Assembly (NCBI GenBank): GCA_038380435.1
Contig: JAWZYU010000019.1
Span: forward strand, 28,607,801-28,671,800
Direction: 5' to 3'
Source: Ryuthela nishihirai
Lineage: Eukaryota > Arthropoda > Arachnida > Araneae > Heptathelidae
DNA: 64,000 nucleotides
The first letter of the stretch is position 1. Every line of letters starts with the position of its first letter. The translations under genes and the position numbers were made by a program. The notes beneath the pieces were generated by a model that was not told the origin of the DNA, searched no databases, and saw only the letters and a program-made list of their open reading frames with translations. Below are positions 35,275 to 47,626 of this stretch, one piece after another.

Positions 35275-35685
35275 AAAAAGAGGAAACTGCAATTCTCAAT
35301 GATGAAGTCAAGAAAGGGAAGACCTACAGTAAAATCTGAATTGACAGTTCTCATCGTCAATTCAACCGTCAAGAAAACAGGGAACTATACTGACATCTGG
35401 ATTGGACAGCTCTCGATAATAAAAGGCACGAAAGGAGGGAACTACAACATAATCTGAATTTGCAGCTCTCATTGATGATGCCAAGAAAAGTGGGAACATC
35501 TAGCTATCTCTTCTTTTAATGAGTAATATTGGTATCGGACAGTCACCGTCGATGAAATCACGGAATGGGGGGGGGGGATTGCAGTGGCATTTGAAGCGGG
35601 CAATCATCGTCGATGATGTCAAGAATGGAAGAAACTGCGATGGCATGTCGATGGACAGCTACCGTTAATGACATCACGTATTATT
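35275..35685. repeat. Degenerate tandem array, about 60-70-bp unit
   Basis: A block resembling GGACAGCTCTCATCGATGATG followed by TCAAGAAAAGGGAACTAC and ATCTGAATT recurs about six times with much drift. Confidence 0.6.
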
Positions 35686-36063
35686 TTATTTTTCTCTTGC
35701 TTTTGCTCTCTGAAGAGAATACATAGTCTGCCCGTTCTAATCGTTACCATAAGAAGTTCCCATTATCGAAACAAAATTAAATTTTTCTCCAGAGGTTGAT
35801 TCTTTCACAGCATCCAAATGTTTTTCGGCATCTGTTGCATGAACAAAGCGAATTGTCTATGACTATCACGACCAAGAAAAGTTGAACCTAATTTATCGAC
35901 CATTTAGTTTTTAATTACTACCGAATAGCAACCCCTATCAGTAACAAACAGCACAAGGAATAGTTGCGACTTGTCCATTTTCTTTCAATTTGACGACTTA
36001 CAGAATGTATAATGTCATCTCTATAGATTCTAAGACCATTCATCTCTTTGTACTACTCCACAG

Positions 36064-36203
36064 GGCAATGGCACGTTCGTTAACAGCGTAGTGGTTCAGC
36101 ATCATCCGTTCGTTCTGCGCAGCACGGATAGGAGGATTGACGTGGCATGTGACTACGAGGAGGTGCAAAGGAAGCTGCGAGGAGGAAAGCAAGTGCTGGA
36201 AGG
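36064..36203 (+). CDS. ZP-domain protein, internal exon b (end of ZP-N)
   Basis: Second visible exon of the ZP gene. The acceptor is TACTACTCCACAG|GGC and the donor GAAGG|GTGAGT. It starts in phase 0, matching the end of exon a, and ends with two bases of a split glycine codon. Its 46 codons open GNGTFVNSVVVQHHPF and contain RRIDVACDYEE. The beta-strand V-V-V-Q-x-H-P and the C-D-Y-E motif are the usual end of ZP-N, and its single cysteine is the expected fourth ZP-N cysteine. A possible N-glycosylation sequon (NGT) follows the junction. The intron before it is about 11.6 kb and holds an antisense LINE and several SINEs; the intron after it is about 24.9 kb. Confidence 0.9.
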
Positions 36204-36861
36204 GTGAGTGAAGGATGCTGAAGATTAATGATGCCTTATTCATTGGCAATGCAAAACAGAATCATTTATCAGTTTGCGTGTAATATAGCTAATGCTGGCG
36301 CTGTTAATAATGAAGTATCGTTAGTTTTATGTTTCCTTAGGGGATGTTTTTTGTGTTTGTCTTTGTCGTGTTTTGTTTTGTTTTTTAACTTGCAATGACA
36401 ATGATTTATTTTACTTCGGTCGTTGATGTTTAGTTCCATATGAGAATGTATTGTGATCTTCAAGAAAAAGAAATCGAATTTCGAGTATATATTATTAAAG
36501 GAGTGTGTTTTAGGTGTTCATGGCCTCTAAGTGGTTTTAGCATTGTGTCTGTGTTTGTCGGTTTATGAGTGCTTCTAGCGCATAAATGGTTCAAACTACT
36601 GAGGTGACATTTTGTATTTAAACATGTTTCTGTTCGGACTAATGGACATGTGATTTTATAAAATGGTTAATTTTATGAAAAGGTTAATGAAATGAAGAAA
36701 ATGATTTTCAATAAATTTTTCCGATGTATATAAAGTTAAATCACAACCAGAAGTTCCTTAATTTGGCATTGGATCAGGCTAAGTAAAAATAAAATAATAT
36801 ACGATATATAATTGCTGAAACCGTATCAACCTACCTACATACACAGAGAGAGAGAGAGATA

Positions 36862-37190
36862 GGGGGTGGCTCAGGCGACAGCGCGTCAGGCTCATAATCT
36901 GCAGGTCCCAGGTTCGAGTCCCATATGGGCTAGTGTTGAGATTTATCTATCTCAGCAAAACATCCCCGCCCTGCCCACGGTCAGTAGGGGACACCGATGG
37001 ACTTGGAAAGGCCGCCATCGGAAGGATGGGACGTAAAGCCGTGGCTCAGTGCACATTAAAGAATACGCTGGATGGCCCTGATAGGAAACTACTATCCCCC
37101 ACCCTTCTCTGAGCCCTTGGGGTTCTTGTGACCTAGCCATTTAGCCCATTGTGTGCAAAAAGTGCCGCTCAGAGGTAAAACAACCCAACA
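36862..37190 (+). mobile_element. SINE1 copy with CAT anticodon-like loop
   Basis: The head reads GCGTCAGGCTCATAATCTGC, keeping the tRNA-Met-like CAT where most copies have CGT. The body is internally shortened and the tail is AACAACCCAAC. A (GA)n run precedes it. Confidence 0.88.
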
Positions 37191-37451
37191 CAGAGATAGA
37201 TAGACAGACAGTCATCCATCCGTCTCTTGCACGCACAAATATTTTCAAATGATATTGTTACGACAGATGAACGAACAGCAGTGAAACCGTGATGTCCTGT
37301 TACGTCTTGATGCTCGCGTGAACTACAGCGTGAAAATTACGTCACCTACCACTTCGAACGAACTTAACTTAGAAATAAAGAATAAGAGAGTTGTAATTAC
37401 GAAGATTTTGTGTGAAGGAAAACGTAGTTTGTCTTAGTCTGTACACTATAG

Positions 37452-37652
37452 CAGTGGTTCTCAACGTTTTATGCTTCACGTACCCCCTGAAAATGTGTAT
37501 GTAACTGGCGTACCCCTTGTATAGATTGATAAAATTACAGTTATAGTATAATAATGACAACTTAAAGACTTTGTTGCTAGATCTAGCGACCTTTGAACTC
37601 TTACGGCGTACCCCAAAACGTTTTACCGCGTACTCCACGTTGAGAACCCCTA
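37452..37652 (+). mobile_element. hAT-like non-autonomous element, copy 1
   Basis: The ends are CAGTGGTTCTCAACG and CGTTGAGAACCCCTA, with the perfect 8-bp duplication CACTATAG at 37444-37451 and 37653-37660. An 8-bp TSD and a CAG-type short TIR are hAT hallmarks. It has no coding capacity. Confidence 0.88.
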
Positions 37653-37660
37653 CACTATAG

Positions 37661-38403
37661 TATAAAGAAGAAATGATTTATTTGTTGTATGTTTGGGAGG
37701 TTAAATAAGTTTGTTAATGTGGATCTTGTGTTAGTAAACTAGTAAAGGAAAAGAAGAATCCATCGTCTTGTGCGTAATGATCAACGTCTGAAAAGAATTG
37801 GTTCTGAGAAACCAGTATAACTAGCTGCAGTTTTGGAGACTTGATGACTAAAACCTTAGAAGGAAGTCATTTAGTGTTTAGCTATTTAGTTTGTTTAGGA
37901 ATTGGTAAGGTTATTCTTGATAGATTGCAGGTTTGTTCACAAATATGATTGTGCCAATTATCGACTGTTGTAAAAAGCCTTATTTTATGTTTTGAGTAGA
38001 GATATAAGAATTACAGAGGAAACATCTCTTTGTATGAATAGTAAAAAGGTGCTATGTTCTTCTGAAGGTTTATTTTCATACAGATGAAGATTTGTGTTGA
38101 TTGAATTTAGTTTATATAAATGTTTCCATTCATACTTTTGTGATAAGTTACATTATTTTAGAATTATAATTGTTAAATACTATTTTTGAACTCACTCTCA
38201 GTTTCCATCCGTTAAATTCATAACAGTATTTATCATGAGCAAGAGTTGTTGTATTTGGTCACTGCAAGTGAATGATAATAAGATCTGTTTGGTGCTATAT
38301 ACTTCCTTTGTAACATGAAACATTTGTAAATAAGAATCCTATATGAAAATTTGCTATATATGTATGTATACAGAGAAGTCGTGTACAGAATATTGTATAA
38401 TCT
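37661..38403. other. AT-rich non-coding stretch
   Basis: No supported gene or repeat is seen. Confidence 0.5.
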
Positions 38404-38475
38404 TGAGATATGGGTCTGACAGAAGCATGCCCCGCCATCTTCACCGACCTTCTACTATGACAATAGAAAGCCAAA
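38404..38475 (+). mobile_element. SINE2-like fragment
   Basis: GGTCTGACAGAAGCATGCC and CCGCCATCTTCACCGACCTT match pieces of the SINE2 body, but the order is disturbed. Confidence 0.45.
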
Positions 38476-38796
38476 CCAGAAGATCAAAATCTTTAAGATT
38501 TATTTTTTAAGGTGATAAGATTGAAAGTAAAGACCGAAATAAAGTCTATCATAATCTTGATTTCAGCATTTACATTGTTCTAGAATCTGAAATATTTAAC
38601 AGCAAATGTATAGTGCTATAGAGAATTTTCTCAAAAGCTAATCATAATAACTGTTGCATGAAACAGTTTACTAAAATAATTCTATGTTTAGAATTCCATC
38701 TAATATTTTTTTTTTCGTTTTTATTAATTTTGATGAAAACTTTTAAGGAAGACCGATGCTTTTGTTAAATATTCTAAGAATATTGTAGAAAAAAGT

Positions 38797-38955
38797 ATGG
38801 ATGGTTGCGTTGTTTTTTTTTTGCCGAAGTCCCGCCATCCTCACCGACCTTCTACTATGGCTTATAAACTGACATGCTCCTGTCAGACCCATATCTGTGG
38901 ACCATATTTGTCGCAAGCAGCTGCTTGAGGGATTATTTATTTTATCTCTTATTTA
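38797..38955 (+). mobile_element. SINE2 copy, head missing
   Basis: CCCGCCATCCTCACCGACCT, CTGACATGCTCCTGTCAGAC and GCAAGCAGCTGCTTGAGG lead into a TTATTTATTTTA tail. Confidence 0.85.
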
Positions 38956-40564
38956 ATTGCAAAATTTTCAGTTATTTTATCTAGAGACTGTGATATTAGT
39001 ATGAAAATATTTGCAAAGAGATATTTCTTTTTTTATTCTAAAATATTTATAATAGAAACCCGACATTTCTCGGGATTTGGGCAAATGATACTCAAAGTAG
39101 TAACCCTTCATTTTGCATAAAACGAAATTAAGATCGACTCTAGGAGAGATTTTCCTCTACCTGTTTTGTTTGTGGTCAAAAAGTAGAGAACACAATTTCA
39201 GCTAGACCATAAAATTCTCCACATAAGTTGCCTTCATTTCGGATATAATTCATTAAAAAATAATTTAATAATATTAAAACAATAATTAAAAATCTTTATT
39301 ACCACATTAATGTCACATTTAGATGCACCCACTACACAGAGCACTTAGTTCTCTTTTCCATTATTTCCAATTGACATTTTCCTCACAAGTAAGTTTCCAG
39401 CAATTGAGAAAAGCAATTATTTACGCTGCTTCCTTGGAAACACTCGTGCAACAATTTCATTCTTCTACTTCCGAATTTTTTCCGATTTCTTTTTCATCAC
39501 CACCTTAGAAGAAAATCCTAATCGTGCCTTGTCTCTCCCGTGTGATCACCTCCTCTCTTCATCCATGTCGAAGGAGAGGTTCGAGAAACGATCGAAATCC
39601 CTGATCGCCCCCTCGCACTCGCGACTCGGCTAAATCTCCTCCCACCTGACTGCCAAAAGTACATTCCTAGTTCCTCTTTTTTTTTGTCTTTTACAGTCAG
39701 GACTTTTGTTTCAACTGCAATGTTCTTTAAATCAAAGTTTTCACGGATGTGCACCCTTACACACGTGGCCTAGCGACAGATCAACGACCTGGCACTTAAG
39801 GCAGAAAAGTTTCTTAACAATCCCTGAACCTACTGCGAGCAATTCCCAGCAAACATTCTGTAATTCTTTTGCGCTTCATTTCGCTACAGTCGGATACGTC
39901 AATCGACTCGCTGTCAAGTTCTCGTCACTTCAAGGTTATCTTTTGCAGTTTTTTACAGTTTTTCTTTTCGATTCAGAATCACATCGGTTAGGCTTTGCAT
40001 CGTTATGGTTAACTGAAAATAAATAGAAGGCTACTTTAGAAGAATTATCTTTTTTTGGTGTGTGTTTAAAGACATGGGAATGTCTGTTATTGACTGTTGT
40101 AGTTGTGACATCGAGAGAAATTGTTTTCGATATTTATTTGTGGATTTAGGTGTTCTGTTATTTTGCGTCTTTTTCTTCCCTCATCTTTTTAAGCCTTTGT
40201 AAGGATGCAGTGCAAAAATTTGGAAGATCTAGTAGACGAAAGGCAAAGTATGAGTAACTTGAAGCATTATTAAGTGCTTGGCTCAGTGGTAGTTTCCATT
40301 TTATTATGAGTTTATGAGCATCCCACTGATTCAATATCCGTTTACGAGTAACCTATTATTTTAAAGGTTAATTCAAACGGAAAGTTAAAAGTAATGATTA
40401 TGAGTAGCGAGAGAAAAATAAAAAATGAAAGGAGGGGTCAATTAATCCGAGTGAAAAGTGTGGGGGTGGGGTGGGGGGAGTTGATCGGAAATGAACTGGA
40501 ACTTCGTAAGTATAATTTTTTTACAGTTTTAATGATATTTGACGATTTTCTGTAACAAAAAAAT
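38956..40564. other. Stretch without a supported gene
   Basis: Mostly AT-rich. A moderately GC-rich patch at 39520-39660 has no assignable frame. Confidence 0.4.
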
Positions 40565-40688
40565 AGATTGGGTTGTTTTATCTCTTAGCTGCAGTTTTTC
40601 TGCATACATGTGCTAAATGGCCAGGTCACAAGGACCCTGAAGGCTCAGAGAAGGTTGGGGGAGGGGACCCACTGGAACAGCTGTTGGG
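40565..40688 (-). mobile_element. SINE1 partial copy abutting a full copy
   Basis: TTGGGTTGTTTTATCTC through GGAACAGCTGTTGGGA is the tail third only. It stops exactly where the next SINE1 begins. Confidence 0.85.
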
Positions 40689-40689
40689 A

Positions 40690-41073
40690 TTTGGGTTGGA
40701 TTGTTTTACCTCTGAGCGGCACTTTTTTGCACACAAACGTGTGTTAAATGGCCAGGTCACAAGGACCCCGAAGGCTCAGAGAAGGTTGGGGGAGGGGACC
40801 CACTGGAACAGCTGTTGGGAGACAGATGGTAGTCTCCCATCATGGCCATCCAGAGTGTTCTTTAACAGGGTATGGCTCTCCCGCACACGGGGCCACCGCT
40901 TAACGTCCCATCCGACGGACGGCGGCCTTTCCAAGTCCATCGGTGTCCTCTTTCGACGGTGGGAAAGTCGGGAGTTTTGCGGAGATAATTCTCAACGCTG
41001 GACCAGCTTGGACTCAAACCTGGGAACTGCAGATTATGAGCCTAGCGCACTACCAACTGAGCCACCCCCACCA
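40690..41073 (-). mobile_element. SINE1 copy, full length
   Basis: It begins TTGGGTTGGATTGTTTTACC and ends CCAACTGAGCCACCCCCACC. It probably inserted into the partial copy to its left. Confidence 0.9.
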
Positions 41074-41227
41074 CAAAAAAAAAGTTGATAACATAGAGAG
41101 TAGTTAAACTCTACCAAAATTTTGGCGCGAAAAGTTAGTCCATAACTTTTCCCATCAACAATGTACTACTCAATTCACAACTCCATTGATAACGTTTCTC
41201 AATTTATATGGCAGTGCCCACAGAAAT

Positions 41228-41345
41228 TTCGGACAATGGCTTAACGTCCCTTCCGACGGACGGCGACTTTTCCAAAAAAATTCTGTGTCCCTTACTGACC
41301 GATGGCAGGGTGTAGGTTTAGCGGAGATAAATATCAAATTTTATT
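41228..41345 (-). mobile_element. SINE1 fragment
   Basis: TGGCTTAACGTCCCTTCCGA and TTAGCGGAGATAAATATC mark the middle of the body. Confidence 0.75.
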
Positions 41346-41635
41346 CCCGACTCATGGCAGGTAGGAACCCGATCTCTGAACCCAATACAGCTAGACCTCA
41401 ATGGGACTACCACGCCATATCTGGGACGGAACATTCAAGTACCAGCAGTACCACCCACTTTCCGCAGAACCACGGTGAATCGAAAATTTCTGCCACAAAG
41501 TCCTACTGCGAACGTACAAAAAACTTGTGTTTTCACGTTCGTTCGTCCTCCGTGAATTTCGGCTGGGGAATTCCCCCCCCCCATAGAATCGACCCTATGG
41601 TATACCTCATTCTTTATCGTTCTGATTTACGACAT

Positions 41636-42508
41636 TGAATGGAAAGCCATAGCAAGAGTAGAAAGAATAAAAACTATCGGGAATTTATAATTTTCGTAAT
41701 GGACTCTAAACATCATTAAGACTAAATTGAAATATTCCGGGTTCATCACCCACGTAACTTGCACCTTTTCCAATGCACGTGTTTCACTATGCATCGCATT
41801 GTTATCACTACAAGTTATTTACACAGAGAGAATCATAAACACGAAAAACGACGAAATTTTTGAGTCCTGATTGAGACCGAACCGAGGTCGAATGTAGATA
41901 TCGATACAGTCCCTTTCACAGCCCATATATATATCGATACGGTCCCATTCACTGCACCAGATGATCATGGAGCATTTGACGCAGGTAATGGAGTGTGGTG
42001 GTGAGAAGGCAGGAAAGAACAGATCGACTATTCGCGCTAATGTCATCTGATGAGCTGCCTTTTCGTGGATATCCCTTTACTTTACCAAGCCTAGCTACCT
42101 GCTCCAAAAATCCCTAGATCCGGTTTGTTTGTCCCTGGTGTTTACCAAACATCCGCGAAGTAATCCAATATGAGAGAGGACGTTGGAGAGAGGTTTCGGC
42201 ACACTCTCTTCCACGAGAATCATCTCTCTCTCGAGCGATTTCCTAGAAGATTACAAATCACGAACAGCATCCGCAAGTGCCGCATCCACACGTGCCATTA
42301 GCGAGAACCTGGATATACACTTTGGGAAAGGGTTAAGTCCCGGACTTTGTGCATGTTACATTATGGAGTTGTGCTATTGTTACGAGTTGCACTATTGTGT
42401 TTCAACAATCAGAATCCCGTAACTATACATACACAGTGTCAAGGGTGAGACTCAACGTTAACAACAAACCAGAAGAAAGAATTTATTTTTCTTTGCTCAG
42501 AGCGAAAT
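41636..42508. repeat. 0.86-kb direct repeat, copy 1 (unclassified)
   Basis: From TGAATGGAAAGCCATAGC to CTCAGAGCGAAAT it is nearly identical to 53238-54092. This copy has about 19 extra bases (ATATATATATCGATACGGT) near 41930. The short open frames in it are shared by both copies but show no known domain. No TIR or clear TG...CA end was found. Confidence 0.85.
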
Positions 42509-43246
42509 ATTTAGCGCCAAATAGGTGAAGAAAAACAAGAAAAATAACAGATCGCGTATAGCGAATATCGGATTCTCGTTTTAAAAGAAAATGCACTTTT
42601 TAACTATTGGAATTTTTTACCCTCTAATAGTCGAAATTCGACCTAATGGATAAATATCAAATTTTATCCATTAGGTCGAATTTCGAATAAATATTATAAA
42701 GTAATAATGCGATATATTAAATAGTAAAAATGCGAATATAATATTATATTATTACGTATAAAACGAAAAATAATTAATAATTTTATTACGTAAATAATTG
42801 TCAAAACAAGAAAGTAAATCGTTGCTGGTAGTTTGGAATTATCTTCACTCTGACACTAAAATTTCAAATTTTCTAGCATAAATGAATCTTTTGCAATGTT
42901 CGTTTAGAACTTGACCAATCTGGAAAACTTTCCTCCACTAAAACGGCGCTATTAAAATTATTGAGAGATTCGGAATGTGCAAATGCAGACATTTCATCAA
43001 TACCTGTTCATCCCTCTTAAAAAAAAAACCGTTTTCAATTAACTTTAAACACGAAAGTAAGAAAAAGTAAATGTTAGGAAATACTGAGTCGGATTTAAAG
43101 GTGGTGGGGGAAGGGAGGGGGGCTCCCTTTCGTTTGAGAATCCTAGTCAGGGTAACAGAGGCAGAAAACTATTCAATTCATATTTCATTTCATGTACATT
43201 TTTAAAGATCTTTAAAACGGAGGGAGGGGGAATGGAAATCAAGTCT
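42509..43246. other. AT-rich non-coding stretch
   Basis: It contains a short inverted repeat around 42630-42690 (ATTCGACCTAATGGATAAA and its reverse complement). No gene is supported. Confidence 0.5.
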
Positions 43247-45438
43247 CTTACCACCCACTTTCCCTCTTTTACTTCTTTCGGCTGGATGAATTTTCCTACC
43301 ACCCACTTCCCCTCTTTTACTTCTTTCGGCTGGATGAATTTTCCTACCACTCACTTCCCCTCTTTTACTTCTTTCGGTTGCATGAATTTTCCTACCACCC
43401 ACTTCCACTCTTTTACTTCTCTCGGCTGGATGAATTTTCCTACCACCCACTTCCCATCTTTTATTTCTTTCGGCTGGATGAATTTTCCTACTAACCACTT
43501 CCCCTCTATTACCTCTTTCGGCTGGATGAAATTTCCTACCACCCACTTCCCCTCTTTTACTTCTTTCGGCTGCATGAATTTTTCCACCCACTTCCCCTCT
43601 TTTACCTCTTTCGGCTGGATGAATTTTCCTACCACCCACTTCCCCTCTTTTACCTCTTTCGGCTGGATGAATTTTCCTACCACCCACTTCCCCTCTTTTA
43701 CTTCTTTCGGCTGCATGAATTTTCCTACCACCCACTTCCCCTCTTTTACTTCTTTCGACTGCATGAATTTTCCTACCACCCACTTCCCCTCTTTTACCTC
43801 TTTCGGCTGGATGAATTTTCCTACCACCCACTTCCCCTCTTTTACTTCTTTCGGCTGCATGAATTTTCCTACCACCCACTTCCCCTCTTTTACCTCTTTC
43901 GGCTGGATGAATTTTCCTACCACCCACTTCCCCTCTTTTACCTCTTTCGGCTGGATGAATTTTCCTACCACCCACTTCCCCTCTTTTACGTCTTTCGGCT
44001 GGATGAATTTTCCTACCACCCACTTCCCCTCTTTTACTTCTTTCGGCTGGATGAATTTTCCTACCACCCACTTCCCCTCTTTTACTTCTTTCGGCTGGAT
44101 GAATTTTCCTACCACCCACTTCCCCTCTTTTACTTCTTTCGGCTGGATGAATTTTCCTACCACCCACTTCCCCTCTTTTACCTCTTTCGGCTGGATGAAT
44201 TTTCCTACCACCCACTTCCCCTCTTTTACCTCTTTCGGCTGGATGAATTTTCCTACCACCCACTTCCCCTCTTTTACGTCTTTCGGCTGGATGAATTTTC
44301 CTACCACCCACTTCCCCTCTTTTACTTCTTTCGGCTGGATGAATTTTCCTACCACCCACTTCCCCTCTTTTACTTCTTTCGGCTGGATGAATTTTCCTAC
44401 CACCCACTTCCCCTCTTTTACTTCTTTCGGCTGCATGAATTTTCCTACCACCCACTTCCCCTCTTTTACTTCTCTCGGCTGGATGAATTTTCCTACCACC
44501 CACTTCCCATCTTTTACTTCTTTCGGCTGGATGAATTTTCCTACTAACCACTTCCCCTCTTTTACCTCTTTCGGCTGGATGAAATTTCCTACCACCCACT
44601 TCCCCTCTTTTACCTCTTTCGGCTGGATGAATTTTCCTACCACCCACTTCCCCTCTTTTACTTCTTTCGGCTGGATGAATTTTCCTACTAACCACTTCCC
44701 CTCTTTTACCTCTTTCGGCTGGATGAAATTTCCTACCACCCACTTCCCCTCTTTTACCTCTTTCGGCTGGATGAATTTTCCTACTAACCACTTCCCCTCT
44801 TTTACCTCTTTCGGCTGGATGAAATTTCCTACCACCCACTTCCCCTCTTTTACTTCTCTCGGCTGGATGAATTTTCCTACCACCCACTTCCCATCTTTTA
44901 CTTCTTTCGGCTGGATGAATTTTCCTACTAACCACTTCCCCTCTTTTACCTCTTTCGGCTGGATGAAATTTCCTACCACCCACTTCCCCTCTTTTACCTC
45001 TTTCGGCTGGATGAATTTTCCTACCACCCACTTCCCATCTTTTACTTCTTTCGGCTGGATGAATTTTCCTACTAACCACTTCCCCTCTTTTACCTCTTTC
45101 GGCTGGATGAAATTTCCTACCACCCACTTCCCCTCTTTTACCTCTTTCGGCTGGATGAATTTTCCTACCACCCACTTCCCCTCTTTTACTTCTTTCGGCT
45201 GGATGAATTTTCCTACCACCCACTTCCTCTCTTTTACTTCTTTCGGCTGGATGAATTTTCCTACCACCCACTTCCCATCTTTTACTTCTTTCGGCTGGAT
45301 GAATTTTCCTACTAACCACTTCCCCTCTTTTACCTCTTTCGGCTGGATGAAATTTCCTACCACCCACTTCCCCTCTTTTACCTCTTTCGGCTGGATGAAT
45401 TTTCCTACCACCCACTTCCTCTTTTACTTCTTTCGACT
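43247..45438. repeat. 48-bp minisatellite array, about 45 units
   Basis: Units of 48 bp built on TTTCGGCTGGATGAATTTTC plus CTACCACCCACTTCCCCTCT plus TTTACTTC run head to tail for 2.2 kb. Most units differ by 0-4 bases. One unit (about 43580) is short by 3 bp. Because 48 is a multiple of three and the unit lacks stops in several frames, open frames of about 690-770 codons exist on both strands (43232-45532 plus; 43202-45469 and 43351-45411 minus). No start context, signal peptide or known protein repeat supports translation, so I call a satellite. The plus strand is pyrimidine-rich. Confidence 0.95.
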
Positions 45439-46497
45439 GAATAAAATCACTTGCTCCCCCACTTCCCATTCCTTTTATTTTATTCCCAGATTCGTTGTGT
45501 GGAAATATACATTAATGTCGAATTTTAAATAAATAAATAGATTAAGGAATACCATTTAAAAACAAACTTGAAGAATGCATATCCCCTCTGGTGAATGTGG
45601 GAATCTCGTTTTGAGACAAGGAAGTTTTTTCGTATACCTACTTTTTCACTCCTTAAAAGTTTTAATTCGATTTATGAAGAATGGGGAAGATGCAAACACT
45701 GGTGTTTTATTAGTGCTTATAAAATAGAAAGAGTGTTTGTCTTTTATTCTTTAATTTAAAAAGTGACTTTTCTCACACCCCACTGAGGAAAGGGGGTAAA
45801 TTATTCTGTCAGTGGAATATCTCTTGACACTCCACCAAAGAAATTTCAAATTTCTGACATAAACAGATCATTTATTTGCATTGATCATAAACAGATGATT
45901 TGTTTCGCTAAAGGCTTTGCCGTTTCCGTATTTAGTGCCCTCTAACGATGTAAATTAAAACTACTTAAGGATGTGAAAAATGCGAATTATAATATTTGAT
46001 TACCCCCAATCCAACTACAAAAGAGTAGCCCACCCTGGGCGTAAGGGCCAACTTTTTGTTGTCAATGGAAATTTCGTGACCTTCAAATTCCACCACCACA
46101 ATTTCAAATTTCTAGCTTAAATATATCGTTCGCAAAATTCGTTTAAAATTTTTGATATTTCTTCTTTATTAGAGGGCGCATTTATAGCATTTGGCAGATT
46201 CGAAGAGTGCGAATCGTAACATTTCGTCATTACCTCTACAACCAAAAAATAAGTTTGAATTTATTTCTAAAGAAAATAATTATCTACAAACAAACAGACG
46301 GTAAGTGAACACATTATCTCGTTTTTTTAAAAGAGATAAAAATTAAACATTAATTTAAAATATCAAACTCAATTTTAATTTCTTCAATGACATTCAATCA
46401 ATGTGGTACATTTTTAATTATCTCTTGACAAGAATGCATATTTGCAACCATTGAAATTCCAACCCATCCGATTAATATGAATGCACTCATAAAATAA
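45439..46497. other. AT-rich non-coding stretch
   Basis: No supported gene or repeat family is seen. Confidence 0.45.
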
Positions 46498-46830
46498 AGG
46501 GGTGAAGGTGACTCAGTCAGTAGAGCGCCAAGCTGGTAATCCAGTTCCCAAGTTCGAGTCCCAGCGATATCAGCGTCGAGATTTATTTCCTCAGAACTCC
46601 CCGCCCTGCCCACGGTCAGAAGAGGACACCGCTGGGCTTGGAAAAGCCGCCGCCCGTCGGATGGGATGTTAAGCCGTGGTCCCATGTATGGGAGAGACTT
46701 ACCCTTCGCACGTTAAAGAATACGCTGGATGGCCTTGACAGGAGGCTACCATCTGTCTCTCAACAGCTGTTCAGTTGGTTTCCCTCTGTGATATCCTCCC
46801 TTTTGGTATCCTGTGTGACTGTGACAGATA

Positions 46831-47083
46831 TGATGTCCTCCCTTCACCGATCTAGGGAGACTGAGCCAAATGTGATGTCCTCCCTTCACCGATCTAGGGA
46901 GACTGAGCCAAATGTGATGTCCTCCCTTCACCGATCTAGGGAGACTGAGCCAAATGTGATGTCCTCCCTTCACCGATCTAGGGAGACTGAGCCAAATGTG
47001 ATGTCCTCCCTTCACCGATCTAGGGAGACTGAGCCAAATGTGATGTACTCACTATTCGGAATGCGATGGGACTGGGCCAAATG
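46831..47083 (+). repeat. 42-bp tandem repeat, 5 copies plus one degenerate
   Basis: The unit TGATGTCCTCCCTTCACCGA plus TCTAGGGAGACTGAGCCAAATG is repeated five times without visible change to 47040, then once in altered form. It is open on both strands because 42 is a multiple of three. Confidence 0.95.
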
Positions 47084-47496
47084 TTGTGGCCGCCGGAGGA
47101 CAGTGATATTATTGCTCGATTATTACTTCACCCTCACTTCGGTGAAAAGACAGGTTCGCGGGTTTTTAGGCCCGTGGCACTGCACACCTCTGAAGAGACT
47201 GGTGTTGAATGATGAATAAAAATAGTCCATCAATTAACTGCACGATAGTTGGATAGGGACGACGTAGTTTATTTACATTTTATGCACTCAAGTGCTGGGG
47301 ATGCGCTCAACTCCGTGAGCCTTTGCTGCTACAAACATTACCAATGAGGTGGAGAATCGCACACTCTGCAAGTTCTCACTTTACAGACCTCAAACTCGGC
47401 GAAAGATAATCAACCGTTGCCTACACTGTGGTTCACTCGAATCCACAAACTGTTATCAGATTCACACAAGGATCTCGATTCCCTTTGGATCGCCGC

Positions 47497-47626
47497 ACCC
47501 TTTCTTCAAGGGCTACTTCGAGTAAGAGGCGGCGTCCTTCTGACGCTTGTCGTCCTTCTGACGCTTGTCGACCCTTTCTTCAAGGGCTACTTCGAGTAAG
47601 AGGCGGCGTCCTTCTGACGCTTGTCG
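47497..47626 (+). repeat. 56-bp duplication with an extra 18-bp repeat
   Basis: Copies at 47497-47552 and 47571-47626 (ACCCTTTCTTCAAGGGCTAC...) are identical. The 18-bp end TCCTTCTGACGCTTGTCG is repeated once more between them. Confidence 0.95.

Noticed and set aside
43202..45532. Protein-coding reading of the 700-plus codon open frames (GWMNFPTTHFPS-type and IQPKEVKEGKW-type repeats)
   Set aside because: They overlap on both strands, arise from a 48-bp unit without stops, and have no start context, signal, splice sites or known domain.
46638..47219. Open frame with five MSSLHRSRETEPNV repeats
   Set aside because: It runs from SINE1 into the LTR minisatellite; the repeat is non-coding tandem DNA with a unit divisible by three.
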